Positions 8,952 through 17,861 are shown, counted from the first letter of the stretch. The stretch is 64,000 nucleotides of DNA from Ancylobacter sp. Lp-2 (GCF_020523795.1 NZ_JAJALI010000002.1:493690-557689), one strand, 5' to 3'. Notes: generated from the letters alone by a model not told the origin. Numbers and translations: made by a program.

Positions 8952-9257
8952 TCAGTGCGTCCACTGCCCGACGCGGCGGAAGCTGAAATTATCGGAATAG
9001 GCGATGCGGCGCCGGGTCGCCTCCTTCGGCTCCTGCACCTGATAGGCGATGCCGTGCCGCTCGGCATAGGCCACCGCCTCTTCCTTGCTGTCGAATCGCA
9101 GGCGCAACTGGCTCTTCATGTCGCCGGAGCTGGTGTAGCCCATCAGCGGCTCCACCTGACGGGGCTGCTCGGGCTCGTAGTCCAGCACCCACAGCTTGGT
9201 CTTCGCGGTGCCCGACTGCATCGCGTTGCGGCTCGGCTTGTAGATGCGTGCGACCAT
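8952..9257 (-). CDS. NADH:ubiquinone oxidoreductase accessory subunit, NDUFS4-like (ETC complex I subunit)
   Basis: 101-residue homologue of the 18-kDa (NDUFS4) accessory subunit of respiratory complex I, which in alphaproteobacteria helps to stabilise the N-module on the cytoplasmic side. Family features are the opening [16 protein letters not shown], the central [40 protein letters not shown], and the final [18 protein letters not shown]. The ATG at 9257 is chosen because the longer open frame would run through tRNA-Pro. It sits alone between two tRNA genes. Complex I core genes are elsewhere. Confidence 0.93.
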   Translation of the reverse strand: MVARIYKPSRNAMQSGTAKTKLWVLDYEPEQPRQVEPLMGYTSSGDMKSQLRLRFDSKEEAVAYAERHGIAYQVQEPKEATRRRIAYSDNFSFRRVGQWTH

Positions 9258-9348
9258 CGACCTGCGCTCCCAAATCCCGCGCGCCCCACGGCGCGCGACC
9301 CGACATTCCAAGGCGGCAAAGGCGACGAACCGCGGCGCGTGTCCGGTC

Positions 9349-9425
9349 TGGTCGGGGCAGCAGGATTCGAACCTGCGACCTGAAGTACCCAAAACTTCCG
9401 CGCTACCGGGCTGCGCTATACCCCG
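9349..9425 (-). tRNA. tRNA-Pro (anticodon TGG)
   Basis: Minus-strand 77-base cloverleaf. The acceptor stem CGGGGTA/TGCCCCG, D-arm AGCGCAGCCCGGTAGCGC, anticodon stem GAAGT/ACTTC around TTTGGGT, T-arm GCAGGTTCGAATCCTGC and an encoded CCA are all present. No duplicated 3' end or integrase gene is seen nearby. Confidence 0.97.
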
Positions 9426-9726
9426 CCGACCGAAACCCGTTGTGTTCCAACGTTTTTAGGCGCCGGTCTTTTCCGGCACCCGCACATGCTTTGGCATAGA
9501 GAGCCCCCCAATGGCAAGAGTTGGAGGCAAAAGTCCCAACAGAGTTCCAACGCGGCGTTCTTCGTCCGTTCATGAAGACGGAGCTTGCCGACCCCAGGCC
9601 CTTTCGCTGCCCCAACGACAGCGGCGCGCCATCACATTGGAGAGAGCCGCATCGGCCCCGCGCGGCGGAGGATGCACAAAAGCGCGATGGTGCGCTACGG
9701 TCGCGCTCAAGCAAGCATGAGGTAAT
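9426..9726. other. Intergenic tract upstream of tRNA-Pro
   Basis: Presumably carries the tRNA-Pro promoter. Base composition is a little lower in GC than the neighbourhood. No gene or repeat is recognised. Confidence 0.45.
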
Positions 9727-9966
9727 ATGATGCTGGATGGAGAAGCGATCCAGGCCGTATTGGAAGCTCTCAAGTCGGCGCGCGACTATATCATGTCCGC
9801 AGAGGTCGCGATGGACGGCGTCTGGGGCGGGGCGCGAACGCTCAACGAGATGATTGCGGAGGGCGACATCGCCCCGGTTCTCCAGCAGGTCGAAGCCGCC
9901 ATCGCCGCGATGCAGACCCTTGCGGGCGACGTGTCGCCGCTGGTGAACCTCACATTCTTCCAATAG
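9727..9966 (+). CDS. Hypothetical small protein (79 aa)
   Basis: Predicted acidic, mostly helical protein (LDGEAIQAVLEALKSARD near the start, APVLQQVEAAIAAMQTLAG near the end), with no family recognised. A TGAGGT ribosome-binding sequence precedes two consecutive ATGs at 9727 and 9730; the second is better spaced. Composition is less GC-rich than the housekeeping genes. It stands alone between tRNA-Pro and the DUF192 gene, so it could be a recent arrival. It may also be a spurious reading frame: support is codon plausibility and a start site only. Confidence 0.45.
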   Translation: MMLDGEAIQAVLEALKSARDYIMSAEVAMDGVWGGARTLNEMIAEGDIAPVLQQVEAAIAAMQTLAGDVSPLVNLTFFQ

Positions 9967-10163
9967 CCAGTGCGGCACCGCCGCGGACCCGCTCGCCGCG
10001 TGAAGCAGCCGGTCGCGGCGCCAGCGCGTCCGGACGCCCCTGAAGGGATCATCGCCCCGGTGCACCCATCCGACCGGGCGGGTGGGCGCGGGTGCCCCTT
10101 CCCGCGTGGAGGGCTTCCCGGCGGGCCTCGCCGGGCGCTATCGGCGCCGCGGTTTCGGCGGCC

Positions 10164-10640
10164 TCAATTCGCGGTGAAGAAGCGGTGCCGGATGCGGTCG
10201 CCCACCGCGATGCCGCGCGCCTTGGCGGTGCCGGCCGGCAACTCCAGCACGGCGCGCACCGGCTCGCCGGATTCGATGGTCTGCGTCGACAGCGGCGTGG
10301 TGTCGGCGGCGATGCGGGCAATGCGCCCGTCGGCGCGGATGAACACCATGTCGAGCGGAATGTAGGTGTTCTTCATCCACATATAGACCGGCTGCGACAC
10401 CGCGAAATCGAACAGCATGCCGGCGGTGGGCGCCAGCTCGGTGCGGTACATCAGCCCCTTGGCGCGCTCGTCGGCGGTGACGGCTATCTCGACGTCGAAG
10501 GTCACCGGCCCCGAGCGGGTGTCGATGGTCGCCTTTTCGAAGCTGGCGGCATGGGCCGCCTGCGGCGCCAGCGCGAGAAAGATGAGGCTGAACGCCAGCA
10601 GCACGGCCGGCAGGACGGAAAGGCGGATCGATGCGGTCAT
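10164..10640 (-). CDS. Exported DUF192-domain protein
   Basis: 158-residue protein with a signal peptide (hydrophobic residues about 5-27 ending in AHA-A), then the DUF192 fold. Typical DUF192 blocks are visible: ERAKGLMYRTELAPTAGMLFDF, VYMWMKNTYIPLDMVFI, and VLELPAGTAKARGIAVGDRI. The biochemical function of DUF192 proteins is not established; this one should be periplasmic or secreted. The start at 10640 is the ATG directly before the signal peptide. It follows the cold-shock gene by 132 bases on the same strand, a pairing often seen in Hyphomicrobiales. Confidence 0.88.
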   Translation of the reverse strand: MTASIRLSVLPAVLLAFSLIFLALAPQAAHAASFEKATIDTRSGPVTFDVEIAVTADERAKGLMYRTELAPTAGMLFDFAVSQPVYMWMKNTYIPLDMVFIRADGRIARIAADTTPLSTQTIESGEPVRAVLELPAGTAKARGIAVGDRIRHRFFTAN

Positions 10641-10772
10641 GATGCGGCGGCGGCGCGGCAGGCGCCTTCCCTTGCTTGGCGGGGAGATCGGGCGAAAGCA
10701 CCAGCGCAACATGGCGCCGATATGGCCGGAACCGGCGGGCATCCCTTCTCTCGACGGGACGCCGCGGAGAGA

Positions 10773-11375
10773 TCAGTGCGAAGAGGGTATCGAGGAGCCG
10801 TCCGGCCGCACCTCGGCCGCCATCAACCCCTTCGGGCCCGGCCCGAAGCGCACCAGCACCACCTGGCCGGGACGCAGCTCGGTGAGCCCGTGGCGACGCA
10901 GCGTCTCCATATGCACGAAGATGTCGGGCGTGCCCTCGCCACGGCTGAGGAAGCCGAAGCCCCTGAGGCGATTGAACCACTTCACCCAGGCGCGCTCGAA
11001 GCCGCCGGTCGGCTGCACCGCGACATGGGTACGCGCCGGTGGCAGCTGCGAATGGTGCAGCGCCGTGGTCTCGTCCATCGACAGCACGCGCAGCGCCTGG
11101 AAGCCGCGTTCGCGCGCCACCACCTCGCAGACCACGCGCGCACCTTCCTGAGCGGTCTGGAAGCCGCCGCGGCGCAGGCAGGTGACGTGCAGGAGGATGT
11201 CGCTGCCGCCCTCGTCGGGAATGATGAAGCCGTAGCCCTTGGAAACGTCGAACCACTTGATGGTGCCGGCTACCTGGATCACGTGGGCATCTGCGTCCGC
11301 GCCCTCGTCGAGATCGCCGCCCAGCCCGCCACGCGCGTTCAGGCCATAACGTGGCGAAGATCCGTCGGACACCAT
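10773..11375 (-). CDS. Tandem cold-shock-domain protein
   Basis: 200-residue nucleic-acid chaperone-like protein with two cold-shock domains joined by a linker. Domain 1 (about residues 33-97) has GTIKWFDVSKGYGFIIPDEG with the RNP1-type KGYGFI. Domain 2 (about 129-195) has WVKWFNRLRGFGFLSRGEG and DIFVHMETLRRHG. Such duplicated CspA-like proteins are common in Hyphomicrobiales and probably bind RNA or single-stranded DNA. It is transcribed ahead of the DUF192 gene. About 130 bases separate its start from the sirtuin gene stop and could hold a regulated leader, but no specific element is recognised. Confidence 0.93.
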   Translation of the reverse strand: MVSDGSSPRYGLNARGGLGGDLDEGADADAHVIQVAGTIKWFDVSKGYGFIIPDEGGSDILLHVTCLRRGGFQTAQEGARVVCEVVARERGFQALRVLSMDETTALHHSQLPPARTHVAVQPTGGFERAWVKWFNRLRGFGFLSRGEGTPDIFVHMETLRRHGLTELRPGQVVLVRFGPGPKGLMAAEVRPDGSSIPSSH

Positions 11376-11505
11376 CGACCCACCCCACTTGTGCCAGCGC
11401 GTAGCCGCCCCAGCTTCGGCACCACCTACGATTCAAGCAGTGCCGAGCATAGCACCCGTTTCCGCCACGAAAACACCCCAATCGAGTCAAAAAGCCCAAG
11501 TGTGG

Positions 11506-12267
11506 CTATTCGACTTCATCCAATATGTCGCCGATATCGGCATGGATCACCAAGTCGGCGACCGGGTCTAAATCGGTCGGCTCGCGGTTGATGATCACCA
11601 GCGTCGCCCCGTTCCTCTTGGCTTCCAAGGGAAATCCGGCCGCGGGATACACGACCAGCGACGAGCCGATGGCCAGAAACACATCGCAGTCCTGTGTAAA
11701 CTGCCGCGCCCGCGCCATCGCCTCACCCGGCATCGCCTGGCCGAAGGAAATCGTCGCGGTCTTGACCGGACCGTCGCACTCCCGGCAGTCCGGCGCGCGC
11801 CCGCCCAGCGCGTCGAATCGCGTCCGCACCCAGGACAGCTCGTGCCGCAGCCCGCAGGCGAGGCAGGTGGCGTAGGTCGAATTGCCATGCAACTCGACGA
11901 GCCGCTCCTCCGGCACGCCGGAGGCCTGGTGGAGGCCGTCGATGTTCTGGGTGACGACGGCGGCGAGGCGCCCGTCCCCGATCAACCGGGCCAGCGCCCG
12001 GTGGCCGCGCCCGGGCTGCGCGCCGCCGAACGCCGCCTCCATGGCGAAGCGTCGGCGCCAGGCCTCGTCGCGCATGTCCCGCCTCGACAGGAAGGTCTCG
12101 AAATCGATCGGCTGGTTGCGGGTCCACAGCCCGCCCGGCGAGCGGAAATCGGGAATGCCGCATTCGGTGGAGATGCCGGCGCCGGTGAAGGCGACCCCGG
12201 CCCGCATGCCGTCCAGTATGTCGGCGAGCGCGGCCCGCGCGGACTTGATGTCGTCGTCGAGAACCAT
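11506..12267 (-). CDS. cobB: NAD-dependent protein deacylase (sirtuin)
   Basis: Removes acyl groups from protein lysines using NAD+, giving O-acyl-ADP-ribose and nicotinamide. [18 protein letters not shown] at 29-46, [12 protein letters not shown] at 106-117, catalytic H127 in VELHGNS, and two zinc-binding pairs C135/C138 and C161/C164 are all intact; [13 protein letters not shown] matches the later NAD-contact block. The length of 253 residues is typical of bacterial class III sirtuins. It diverges from gloA with a 68-base gap. Substrate acyl preference cannot be read with confidence. Confidence 0.94.
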   Translation of the reverse strand: MVLDDDIKSARAALADILDGMRAGVAFTGAGISTECGIPDFRSPGGLWTRNQPIDFETFLSRRDMRDEAWRRRFAMEAAFGGAQPGRGHRALARLIGDGRLAAVVTQNIDGLHQASGVPEERLVELHGNSTYATCLACGLRHELSWVRTRFDALGGRAPDCRECDGPVKTATISFGQAMPGEAMARARQFTQDCDVFLAIGSSLVVYPAAGFPLEAKRNGATLVIINREPTDLDPVADLVIHADIGDILDEVE

Positions 12268-12335
12268 ATGTTGCTGCCGCCTGCTCCATCGCCCGGACCG
12301 CGGGCGGTTTCATTCGCCGATCAGCCGAGGATGCC

Positions 12336-12758
12336 ATGAAATATCTGCACACCATGGTGCGCGTCACCGACATCGATGCCTCGCTCGACTTCTACGTCAA
12401 CAAGCTCGGCCTCGAGGAAGTGCGTCGCAAGGAGGTGCCCCAGGGGCGCTACACGCTGGTCTTCCTCGCCGCCCCCGGCCAGGCTGGCGTCGCCGAGGTG
12501 GAGCTCACCTATAACTGGGACCCGGAAGCCTATGGCGAAGGCCGCAATTTCGGCCACCTCGCCTATGAGGTCGACGACATCTACGCCACCTGCCAGAAGC
12601 TGATGGACGCCGGCGTCATCATCAACCGGCCGCCGCGCGACGGCTACATGGCGTTCATCCGCTCACCCGATAACGTGTCGATCGAGCTGCTGCAGAAGGG
12701 CGGCGCCAAGGCCCCGCAGGAGCCGTGGGCCTCGCTGCCCAACACCGGGAAGTGGTGA
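12336..12758 (+). CDS. gloA: Lactoylglutathione lyase (glyoxalase I)
   Basis: Isomerises the methylglyoxal-glutathione hemithioacetal to S-lactoylglutathione in the cytoplasm. Metal ligands line up with the bacterial GloA set: H5, E56, H74 and E117. Characteristic stretches are [40 protein letters not shown], and [15 protein letters not shown]. At 140 residues it has the length of the nickel-type bacterial enzymes. A compact GC-rich stem-loop follows at 12794. No glyoxalase II gene is adjacent. Confidence 0.95.
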   Translation: MKYLHTMVRVTDIDASLDFYVNKLGLEEVRRKEVPQGRYTLVFLAAPGQAGVAEVELTYNWDPEAYGEGRNFGHLAYEVDDIYATCQKLMDAGVIINRPPRDGYMAFIRSPDNVSIELLQKGGAKAPQEPWASLPNTGKW

Positions 12759-12793
12759 GGGGGCGGCAGCGCCCTTCCCTGCTCCGGCGAGGC

Positions 12794-12810
12794 CGGGGGT
12801 AACTCCCCCG
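12794..12810. terminator. Short GC stem-loop in a convergent gap
   Basis: CGGGGG, a TAACT loop, then CCCCCG: a perfect 6-bp stem between the gloA stop and the stop of the leftward membrane protein gene at 12814. It has no T-tract, so the terminator assignment is tentative. Confidence 0.4.
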
Positions 12811-12813
12811 CCC

Positions 12814-13320
12814 TCAACGCGGCGCGCCGGCCCGGAAACGGGCGACGCGGGCGCGCAGCCACGCCGCCAGCCGGGTCGCCCGTTGCCAGACCGGGCTGGC
12901 GCGCAGCACCTCGAGCGCCGCGCCGCGCACCATCTCCATCAGTCCGACCCCCCAGGCGAACCAGGGGAAGGTCATCAGCTTCGGCTTGCCGGCGCTGTAG
13001 ATACGCTCCACCACCACGAAGCTGACCAGATAGGCGAAGGCGAGCGCGACGGTGCCGGAGGCATAATGCCCCTTGGCGGCCCAGATCACCGCCAGGAACT
13101 TCATCGGCTCCACCACCACCAGCGGCACGGCGAGCAGGATGAGAATGGTCAGGCGCCCATGCCCGGCCACCCAGGCCTCGAAGCGCTGCATCAGGCGCCA
13201 GCGCGCCACCGCCGCGATGAGCGGCCGATAGATCGGGCGCGCCAATTCGTCGAGCACGACGACCAGCAGCACCACGGCTTCGAAGAGCAGACGCGGAATC
13301 GATTTCAAAAGCTTCAGCAT
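12814..13320 (-). CDS. Conserved-looking integral membrane protein, function unknown
   Basis: 168 residues with three probable membrane segments: about 10-30 (LFEAVVLLVVVLDEL), 55-80 (RLTILILLAVPLVVVEPMKF) and 88-110 (GTVALAFAYLVSFVVVERIY). The C-terminal tail is strongly arginine-rich (WLRARVARFRAGAPR) and should be cytoplasmic. No functional motif or catalytic residue pattern is recognised. The ribosome-binding site before the ATG is weak. It is a monocistronic unit convergent with gloA. Confidence 0.75.
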   Translation of the reverse strand: MLKLLKSIPRLLFEAVVLLVVVLDELARPIYRPLIAAVARWRLMQRFEAWVAGHGRLTILILLAVPLVVVEPMKFLAVIWAAKGHYASGTVALAFAYLVSFVVVERIYSAGKPKLMTFPWFAWGVGLMEMVRGAALEVLRASPVWQRATRLAAWLRARVARFRAGAPR

Positions 13321-13853
13321 GGCGGGTGCTCAGTCAGCAACGGTATCGCGGCGAGATTAAGCCCGGAAGTGCGCGAATCTTGCTTGCTCGTCGACAGCGA
13401 AGCGCTTCCCGCTCCGGTGAGCCGACACGCCTCCATCCGCCGGGCCCGTGTATGCAAGCCATGCACTTGGCCCACTCAGTAATCGCCCGCTCTTGAGGCT
13501 CGACGCCGCGCTGGCAAAATGCGAGGCTCATTTCCGATAAATCGAACCGGGAAGCCGGATGGCGAACGCGCAAGGGGAGCTTGACACATGCCGACAGCCA
13601 AGCTCCAAGCGTTGAAAGTCTCGACACATTCCATGTTGAGGCTGGACGCGTCCCACGACGAGCGCATTAGGGAAGGACGATTGTCAGGAGCGGACAGCAC
13701 CGCCGTGCCAATCAAGTAGTCTCGTACCTGTACCACAGACTGAGGAAACCAGGCTTGGAACTTTCCACATCGGTGCCATTCTCTATGTTGGCTTCCTGCC
13801 TTGTTTCCGCCCATAATGCATACCGCAACGCCATCATGAGTGAATAAGGTATA
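13321..13853. other. Lower-GC intergenic tract upstream of the glycan region
   Basis: About 530 bases, clearly lower in GC than the genes to the left. Open frames on the minus strand (13334-13627, 13476-13814) lack family resemblance and ribosome-binding sites. It marks the left boundary of the accessory region and should carry the promoter for the gene at 13854. Confidence 0.5.
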
Positions 13854-15017
13854 ATGTCGAAAGCCAGACCGTCGTCACCTCGTGAACCGATGAAATGTAT
13901 TAGTTACATCGACGAGGATGAGGTCGCCTTCCGCGTTTACAATGCCGAAGATCGGGTGCCGAAGGCGGTCTTCGTGCGCTTCATTGGCGCTGACGGAGAG
14001 ATGCAGGTCGAGAAGCTCGCAAAGGCGGAGGAGCGCTTCTCCGTTCGTCTGCAGGGCCTCGAGGAGGGACTGGGAGAGAAGCACCGGGCCAAATTCGCTC
14101 CCTACCGGCGCATCGACTACAGCATCAAGCTGCCCGACTACCATGTGAAGTCGATCAAGCTGTTCAATGATGGCGAAGGCGGACAGAGCCGCGAAATCGG
14201 ATGGATGACCACCGATCTGGCGCTGACCGAAATGCTGCCGTCCACCAAGGTCGAGTTCCGGGAGTTTTTCTCCTTCGCCTCCAATCGCCACCGGGACGCG
14301 CAGACCAGCCAGTTCGTGGCACGGAGCATCCTCCGCTATTACCAGGCGAAGGAAAACGTCGACCCCGAATTGTTCGGCTACATCGTCAATGCAGTGGTGA
14401 TCCTGATCTACAAGTCGATCGAGGCCGGCAATACGGTCGACGACCTTGAGGATCTCTGGACCTTCGCCAACACGACGCTCGCCAAGATGCCGGAGGATCG
14501 CTCCAGCGTCCGGGAAGAGCCGTTGCAGCTGAAGATTTCCTATCTCACCGCCTTGTGGCACTACCGCATCAGCCAGGGCGATGTCGACAAGGCGCTCGAG
14601 ACCGCGGAGACGGCGACCGAGATCTATTTCAGCTCGGGCGTGAACTTCCGGCTGACCTATGGCTATAATCTGTGCAAGTGCATGCTGTTCTGCGCCATCG
14701 TTTATTACGCGCGCGACAACCGCAAAAGCGCGGCCAAATATGCAAGGCTCACGGTCGATTGCTTCGTGAAGGCCGTGAACTGCCGGACCGTGAACTCGAT
14801 CTGGTTCAACGAGCTGGAAGTGAGCCATCGCTCCGCTTCGGCAGCCACGCGGATATTGGAAAGCGTCACCAAAGAGAAGCCGATGACCGACGCCGATCTC
14901 GCACGCGAGCTGAGCGTCGCCCTGCGGGTTTCGGAGAGCACCTTCGTCGCGAAGGCCCGCACGCTCCTCTTCAAGAACTACAAGAACAAGGAAGAGGTGA
15001 GCGCGATCGCCGGCTGA
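13854..15017 (+). CDS. Hypothetical protein of 387 aa, no family recognised
   Basis: Soluble, mixed-charge protein without a signal peptide or membrane segment. Residues about 1-115 look beta-rich (CISYIDEDEVAFRVYN, RRIDYSIKLPDYHVKSIKL). Residues about 140-370 look all-helical and TPR-like (VARSILRYYQAKENVDPELF, KISYLTALWHYRISQGDVDK, YARDNRKSAAKYARLTVDCF). A possible adaptor or regulatory protein is all that can be inferred. AAGGT lies just before the chosen ATG; a second in-frame ATG at 13890 could be used. It stands at the left edge of the glycan region and is separated from it by about 680 bases. Confidence 0.8.
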   Translation: MSKARPSSPREPMKCISYIDEDEVAFRVYNAEDRVPKAVFVRFIGADGEMQVEKLAKAEERFSVRLQGLEEGLGEKHRAKFAPYRRIDYSIKLPDYHVKSIKLFNDGEGGQSREIGWMTTDLALTEMLPSTKVEFREFFSFASNRHRDAQTSQFVARSILRYYQAKENVDPELFGYIVNAVVILIYKSIEAGNTVDDLEDLWTFANTTLAKMPEDRSSVREEPLQLKISYLTALWHYRISQGDVDKALETAETATEIYFSSGVNFRLTYGYNLCKCMLFCAIVYYARDNRKSAAKYARLTVDCFVKAVNCRTVNSIWFNELEVSHRSASAATRILESVTKEKPMTDADLARELSVALRVSESTFVAKARTLLFKNYKNKEEVSAIAG

Positions 15018-15694
15018 GGGACGGCCGCGCCACCGCCGGCCCGCCCCGCCCGCGTCGATGGCGCACCCTAGCCGCGCCGCTCTCCTGAACCCCGGGAAGC
15101 TCGCCACGGGAAGCGCGCTCGCGGCAGCACGCCACAGGAAGCACGCACCCGGCAGCACATGGCCGCACGTCGGCCGCCCGCCGAGCCCCGGAATTCCCCC
15201 GAGCGTCGATCTGCGGCATCCGAGGTCCACGGGGTGCCATTCCGCCGGATTGCCGTCCCGCAGGGCTGAAACGTGCTGGGGCTCATGAGCCGGAAGGCGG
15301 GTGACGGTCTGGCCCCTCCCCTTCTGCGCCCGAACGCGAACCGTGCTCTTCCGCCGTGCGCGCCGGGGCGATCCGGCGGTGAAGCCGCCCGAGGGCCGGT
15401 CGCCGCCGCGCGACCCGCGACACGCGGGGCGCGGCCTCCCGACGCGTGATCCCTTGCGGAGCAAGAGCTTACCCCAACGGCCAGGCGGCGGCCTTACCGC
15501 TCTTGAGCCCCACAGCGGTCTGGGCTACAAGTTTTGCGGCCGGATCGAGTCATGTTTGCTTCTACAGCCGGGTGGATCGGATCGCTATCAAGAGCCGCGC
15601 CGTTTTTTCAATCGACTCTTCAAATTTACCGAGAGCATCGCGGCTTTTTAATAGAAATTTGCGAAGGGCGATTGTTTATGGATTTTGATCTCAC
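15018..15694. other. Intergenic tract with an AT-rich promoter-proximal end
   Basis: The first 450 bases are GC-rich with no convincing gene; translations are arginine- and proline-rich. The last 150 bases (from about 15545) become AT-rich, with T-runs near 15602 and 15645, and probably hold the promoter of the phosphatase/NeuB genes. No exact -35/-10 pair is assigned. Confidence 0.5.
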
Positions 15695-16417
15695 ATGAAC
15701 ATTACCTCCGTACTTGAGAGCGTCATCGATCGCGTCACGACGATCCTTCCCGAAATCTATGCCCGCCGCTTCGATGTGGAATGGAAGCCGGATGGCAGCC
15801 CGGTCACGAAGGCCGATGTGCTGGTCGAGCAGGAGGTCACCACCCTCCTCCGATCCGCCATTCCCGGAATCACCGTGCTGGGCGAGGAAACCTTCGTCGA
15901 CGGCATGGCCGGCAGCGCCGATGGCTGGGTCGCGGTGCTCGACCCGATCGACGGCACCGAGAATTTCTGCTCCGGCCTGAAGGAATGGGGCGTTTCGCTC
16001 AGCATCTGGAATAATCGCGAGCATGCCGGCAGCCTGATCTTCATGCCGGAACTCGGTGAGTATCTCATCTCCGGCCGCCGGCCGCCCAAGCTGCGCTCGC
16101 GCATCCTCGGCATTTCATCGACCGTCAGCCCGGAGACGATGGACGCGCTCAAGGGCGTGCACGAAGCCCGCATCATGGGCTGCGCGGTCTATAATTTGTA
16201 CAATGTTGCGCGCGGAGCGTTCGCGCGTTTTCTTAATCCCAAAGGCGCCTATTCGTGGGATCTTCTCGCCGGCGTGATGCTGGCGCGCGAGAATGGTTGC
16301 GACATTTTAATCGATGGACATCCCTATGACGGAACATTTCTCGAAGCAGGTCGGCGATATCGCGTCGATATACGGCACCGATACGATCTTCATTCTGGGC
16401 AAGGGTCCGTCGATTGA
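15695..16417 (+). CDS. Inositol monophosphatase-family phosphatase
   Basis: Magnesium-dependent sugar- or nucleotide-phosphatase of the IMPase/CysQ superfamily. GEET at 63-66 and the core LDPIDGTENF at 82-91 give the metal ligands (E64/E65, D83, D86), and YSWDLLAGVMLARENGC near 188 supplies the second-site Asp. The length of 240 residues is slightly short. No clear ribosome-binding site precedes the ATG. The last 104 bases overlap the start of the NeuB-fusion gene in another frame, so the two are probably translationally coupled. By context it may dephosphorylate a sugar intermediate of the nonulosonic acid route (inference); a CysQ-like nucleotidase role cannot be excluded. Confidence 0.87.
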   Translation: MNITSVLESVIDRVTTILPEIYARRFDVEWKPDGSPVTKADVLVEQEVTTLLRSAIPGITVLGEETFVDGMAGSADGWVAVLDPIDGTENFCSGLKEWGVSLSIWNNREHAGSLIFMPELGEYLISGRRPPKLRSRILGISSTVSPETMDALKGVHEARIMGCAVYNLYNVARGAFARFLNPKGAYSWDLLAGVMLARENGCDILIDGHPYDGTFLEAGRRYRVDIRHRYDLHSGQGSVD

Positions 16418-17861
16418 TGCCATCGATCCGCGAGTCTTCGCCGGCTCGCTGGTCATCGCACTGAACGACGCCGAGCGGATCGCGCCGGCCGACATCACAC
16501 TGTTCCACGCGGACTGGGTGCCGGCTTCGCTGCGCAGCGGGGGCGAACGCTCGCGGCTCTACGTGACCTCGACCGGGTTCCAGCCGCTGAAGGCCGAGGT
16601 GGTGCGGGCCCCCTACATCCCGCTCACCCAGGACACTTCCGACCTGATGATGCAGCGCCTGCTCTCGCCGGACTTCGCGCTGGAAGAGGTGCTGTTCCTG
16701 TCCGCCCTGAAGCTGGCGCGCTACGTCGCCGAGCAGCGTGGGCGCATGCAGACCGTCTACATGGTCGGCTTCGACTTCTCCTCGCGTCTCGGCTATTCGC
16801 ACTCCATCACGTCCGACTACGCGCCCGAGAACGAGCGGACGCTGAAGATCGACATCCAGGAATTCTTCTTCCTCAACACGCTGTACATGCTGCGCGACTC
16901 CAATGTCGACATCCAGCATGTCGGCAACCAGCCTTTCTCGAAGCTCTCTCCGGTGGAGCTGAACGAGAAGCTGCTGCAGCGCGACGTTCCCGCCGGCGGC
17001 GACCGCCCCGGCACGGTGCGCGTCAAGGTCGTGGCCGAGCTCACCACCAACCATTTCGGCGACCGCAGCCGCCTCGAGCGGATGATCCGCGCCGCCGCCG
17101 CGTCGGGCGCCGATATCGTGAAGCTGCAGAAGCGCGACGTCGACACCTTCTACACGCCCGAGCAGCTGGCCGCCCCCTATGTCTCGCCCTTCGGCAAGAC
17201 CTTCGCGGATTATCGCTACCAGCTCGAACTGGACCGCGACGATTTCAACTTCGTCGACGATCTCTGCCGCCGCCTGGGCATCAACTGGTTCGCCTCGGTG
17301 CTGGACAAGCCGTCCTTCGAATGGATGCAGCAGTTCAACCCGCCTTTCATGAAGCTGCCCAGCACCATCTCGGAACACACCGACTATCTCGCGCATGTGG
17401 CGCAGGTGTATCGCGGGGCGGTGGTGCTCTCGACCGGCATGACCGACACCGCCTATGAGAACTGGGTGGTGGAGAGCTTCCAGAACTGCGAGCAGCTCTA
17501 CCTCATGCAGTGCAACTCGGCCTATCCGACCCCGCTCACCGATTGCCATGTCGGCGTGGTCCGGCACTATCACGAGCTGTCGCGCCGGCATCCGCATATC
17601 ATCCCCGCCTATTCCAGCCATGATTTCGGCTGGCTCGCCTCGGCGCTGGCGGTGGCGGCCGGCGCGCGGATGGTGGAAAAGCACGTCAAGCTCGGCAACA
17701 CCGAATGGGCGCATTTCGACGCCGTCGCGGTGGACCTGACGACGCCGGCCTTCAAGGAATATGTCGACGGCGTCCGCCAGGCCCAGACCATCGTCGGTTC
17801 CGACGAGAAGCAGGTCAACGCCAGCGAGCACCACAAATACCGCGTGACGGCCAACGACTAG
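16314..17861 (+). CDS. Fusion of a sialyltransferase-like/DUF115-like domain with a NeuB-type nonulosonic acid synthase
   Basis: Two-domain protein. Residues about 20-210 resemble the nucleotide-binding fold of GT42 sialyltransferases and DUF115/MAF-type proteins: TIFILGKGPSIDAI with the G-x-GPS motif at 29-33, and TVYMVGFDFSS at 147-157. Residues about 236-500 are a NeuB-like TIM barrel, which condenses a hexosamine with phosphoenolpyruvate: VVAELTTNHFGD (239-250), DIVKLQKRD (267-275), KLPSTISEH (347-355), STGM (373-376), CNSAYPTP (400-407), YSSHDFGW (433-440) and EKHVKL (455-460). The usual C-terminal SAF (antifreeze-like) domain is absent. Upstream ATGs at 16314 and 16326 are both possible. 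A NeuA-like gene follows. Synthase family membership is secure; the N-terminal assignment is tentative. Confidence 0.85.
   Translation: MDIPMTEHFSKQVGDIASIYGTDTIFILGKGPSIDAIDPRVFAGSLVIALNDAERIAPADITLFHADWVPASLRSGGERSRLYVTSTGFQPLKAEVVRAPYIPLTQDTSDLMMQRLLSPDFALEEVLFLSALKLARYVAEQRGRMQTVYMVGFDFSSRLGYSHSITSDYAPENERTLKIDIQEFFFLNTLYMLRDSNVDIQHVGNQPFSKLSPVELNEKLLQRDVPAGGDRPGTVRVKVVAELTTNHFGDRSRLERMIRAAAASGADIVKLQKRDVDTFYTPEQLAAPYVSPFGKTFADYRYQLELDRDDFNFVDDLCRRLGINWFASVLDKPSFEWMQQFNPPFMKLPSTISEHTDYLAHVAQVYRGAVVLSTGMTDTAYENWVVESFQNCEQLYLMQCNSAYPTPLTDCHVGVVRHYHELSRRHPHIIPAYSSHDFGWLASALAVAAGARMVEKHVKLGNTEWAHFDAVAVDLTTPAFKEYVDGVRQAQTIVGSDEKQVNASEHHKYRVTAND

Noticed and set aside
9258..9392. Longer start for the NDUFS4-like gene
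   Set aside because: The added residues would be encoded by tRNA-Pro sequence and are absent from the family.
8806..9425. The two tRNA genes as attachment sites of an integrated element
   Set aside because: No integrase gene and no duplicated tRNA 3' end were seen; the flanks are ordinary housekeeping genes.
13334..13814. Two minus-strand open frames in the lower-GC tract
   Set aside because: No ribosome-binding sites, no family resemblance, and the two frames overlap each other.
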